Shown one piece after another: positions 5,404-5,717 of a stretch of DNA of 5,717 nucleotides (position 1 is its first letter; each line of letters begins with the position of its first letter). This stretch comes from Comamonadaceae bacterium (GTDB lineage: Bacteria; Pseudomonadota; Gammaproteobacteria; Burkholderiales; Burkholderiaceae_C), in assembly GCA_947460165.1 (NCBI GenBank), contig CANHKH010000239.1, positions 1-5,717 of the forward strand. Direction: 5' to 3'. Under the pieces are notes generated by a model. It saw nothing but the letters and a program-made list of their open reading frames with translations. It did not search any database and had not been told where the DNA came from. The translations under genes and the position numbers were made by a program.

Positions 5404-5717
5404 GTGAAGCCCACCTACCGACTGACCCTGGCGCAGCAGCTGCTTTTGCTGGTGGGCGGCATGGCCTTGCTGGCCACATTGAGCTTGGGAGGCTTGAGTC
5501 TGTGGAACTTGCGCAGCGGCTTTAACGACTACCTGCAGCAGCGCGACGAGGCCGAACTCAGCCGGCTGGCCCGCCTGGTGCAATCGCGCTCTTTGCAAGA
5601 CCCAGACCTGGACTGGCTGCGCGACCGGCCAGGCGCCATGCGCGCCCTGATGGATGAATTCATGGCCACGGGCCGGCCACCAAGACGACCAGATCGGCCT
5701 GAACGGCCTGATCGGGC
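5404..5717 (+). CDS. Sensor histidine kinase, N-terminal part (runs off the window)
   Basis: Only the first 104 residues are present. They look like the input half of a membrane two-component kinase: short cytoplasmic start KPTYRLTLAQQ, a transmembrane helix about 12-34 (LLLLVGGMALLATLSLGG), then the periplasmic-side helix LRSGFNDYLQQRDEAELSRL (36-55), a pattern I recognise from BaeS-like kinases. No HAMP, HisKA or ATPase domain is visible, so catalytic function is inferred. Residues 91-104 are an Arg/Pro-rich run (RPPRRPDRPERPDR). The start is GTG at 5404. An in-frame TAA at 5392-5394 closes the frame upstream, and the next ATG (5461) would cut the membrane helix. No clear ribosome binding site precedes it. 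It lies 96 nt after the peroxidase gene on the same strand; the partner response regulator is not in the window. Confidence 0.75.
   Translation, partial: MKPTYRLTLAQQLLLLVGGMALLATLSLGGLSLWNLRSGFNDYLQQRDEAELSRLARLVQSRSLQDPDLDWLRDRPGAMRALMDEFMATGRPPRRPDRPERPDR

Noticed and set aside
4582..5598. Minus-strand open frame of 338 codons opposite the peroxidase and kinase
   Set aside because: It runs across two well-supported plus-strand genes and their spacer, with an Ala/Gln/Val-rich antisense composition.

Overview
The window looks like a chromosomal segment of a high-GC betaproteobacterium, most likely Burkholderiales/Comamonadaceae. That placement is inference, from the strong G/C third-position bias, the gene content and the style of the proteins; no rRNA or other taxonomic marker is present. 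It holds six protein-coding genes, two of them cut by the window edges. I see no tRNA, rRNA, CRISPR array, insertion sequence or other mobile element.

Left part, minus strand (about 3791 down to 1): a TetR-family regulator gene is followed on the same strand by a complete TRAP (tripartite ATP-independent periplasmic) transporter in the order Q-M-P. These are the small membrane subunit (2357-2893), the large permease (1060-2340) and the periplasmic solute-binding protein (1-983, lacking only its last few residues). A 20-bp imperfect palindrome occurs twice, with 16 of 20 positions identical. One copy lies just upstream of dctQ (2923-2942) and the other across the start codon of the TetR gene (3773-3792). 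The simplest reading is that the TetR protein represses both itself and the transporter operon and is released by the transported solute or a metabolite of it. The solute cannot be read from the sequence.

Right part, plus strand (4021 onward): a gene for a di-heme cytochrome c peroxidase of the CcpA/MauG superfamily, predicted to be a lipoprotein. It has both CXXCH motifs and the peroxidase Gln/Glu/His residues. After a 96-bp gap containing a weak hairpin comes the N-terminal third or so of a membrane sensor histidine kinase that starts at GTG and runs off the window.

The TetR and peroxidase genes diverge across a 229-bp spacer (3792-4020). It holds a promoter-like -10 for the regulator, a GC-rich inverted repeat (3901-3931) and the peroxidase ribosome binding site. 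This is mostly an ordinary region: I found no novel multi-gene system. The signals most worth following are the shared operator pair, the apparently leaderless and operator-overlapped TetR start, and two competing hairpins between dctM and dctP.
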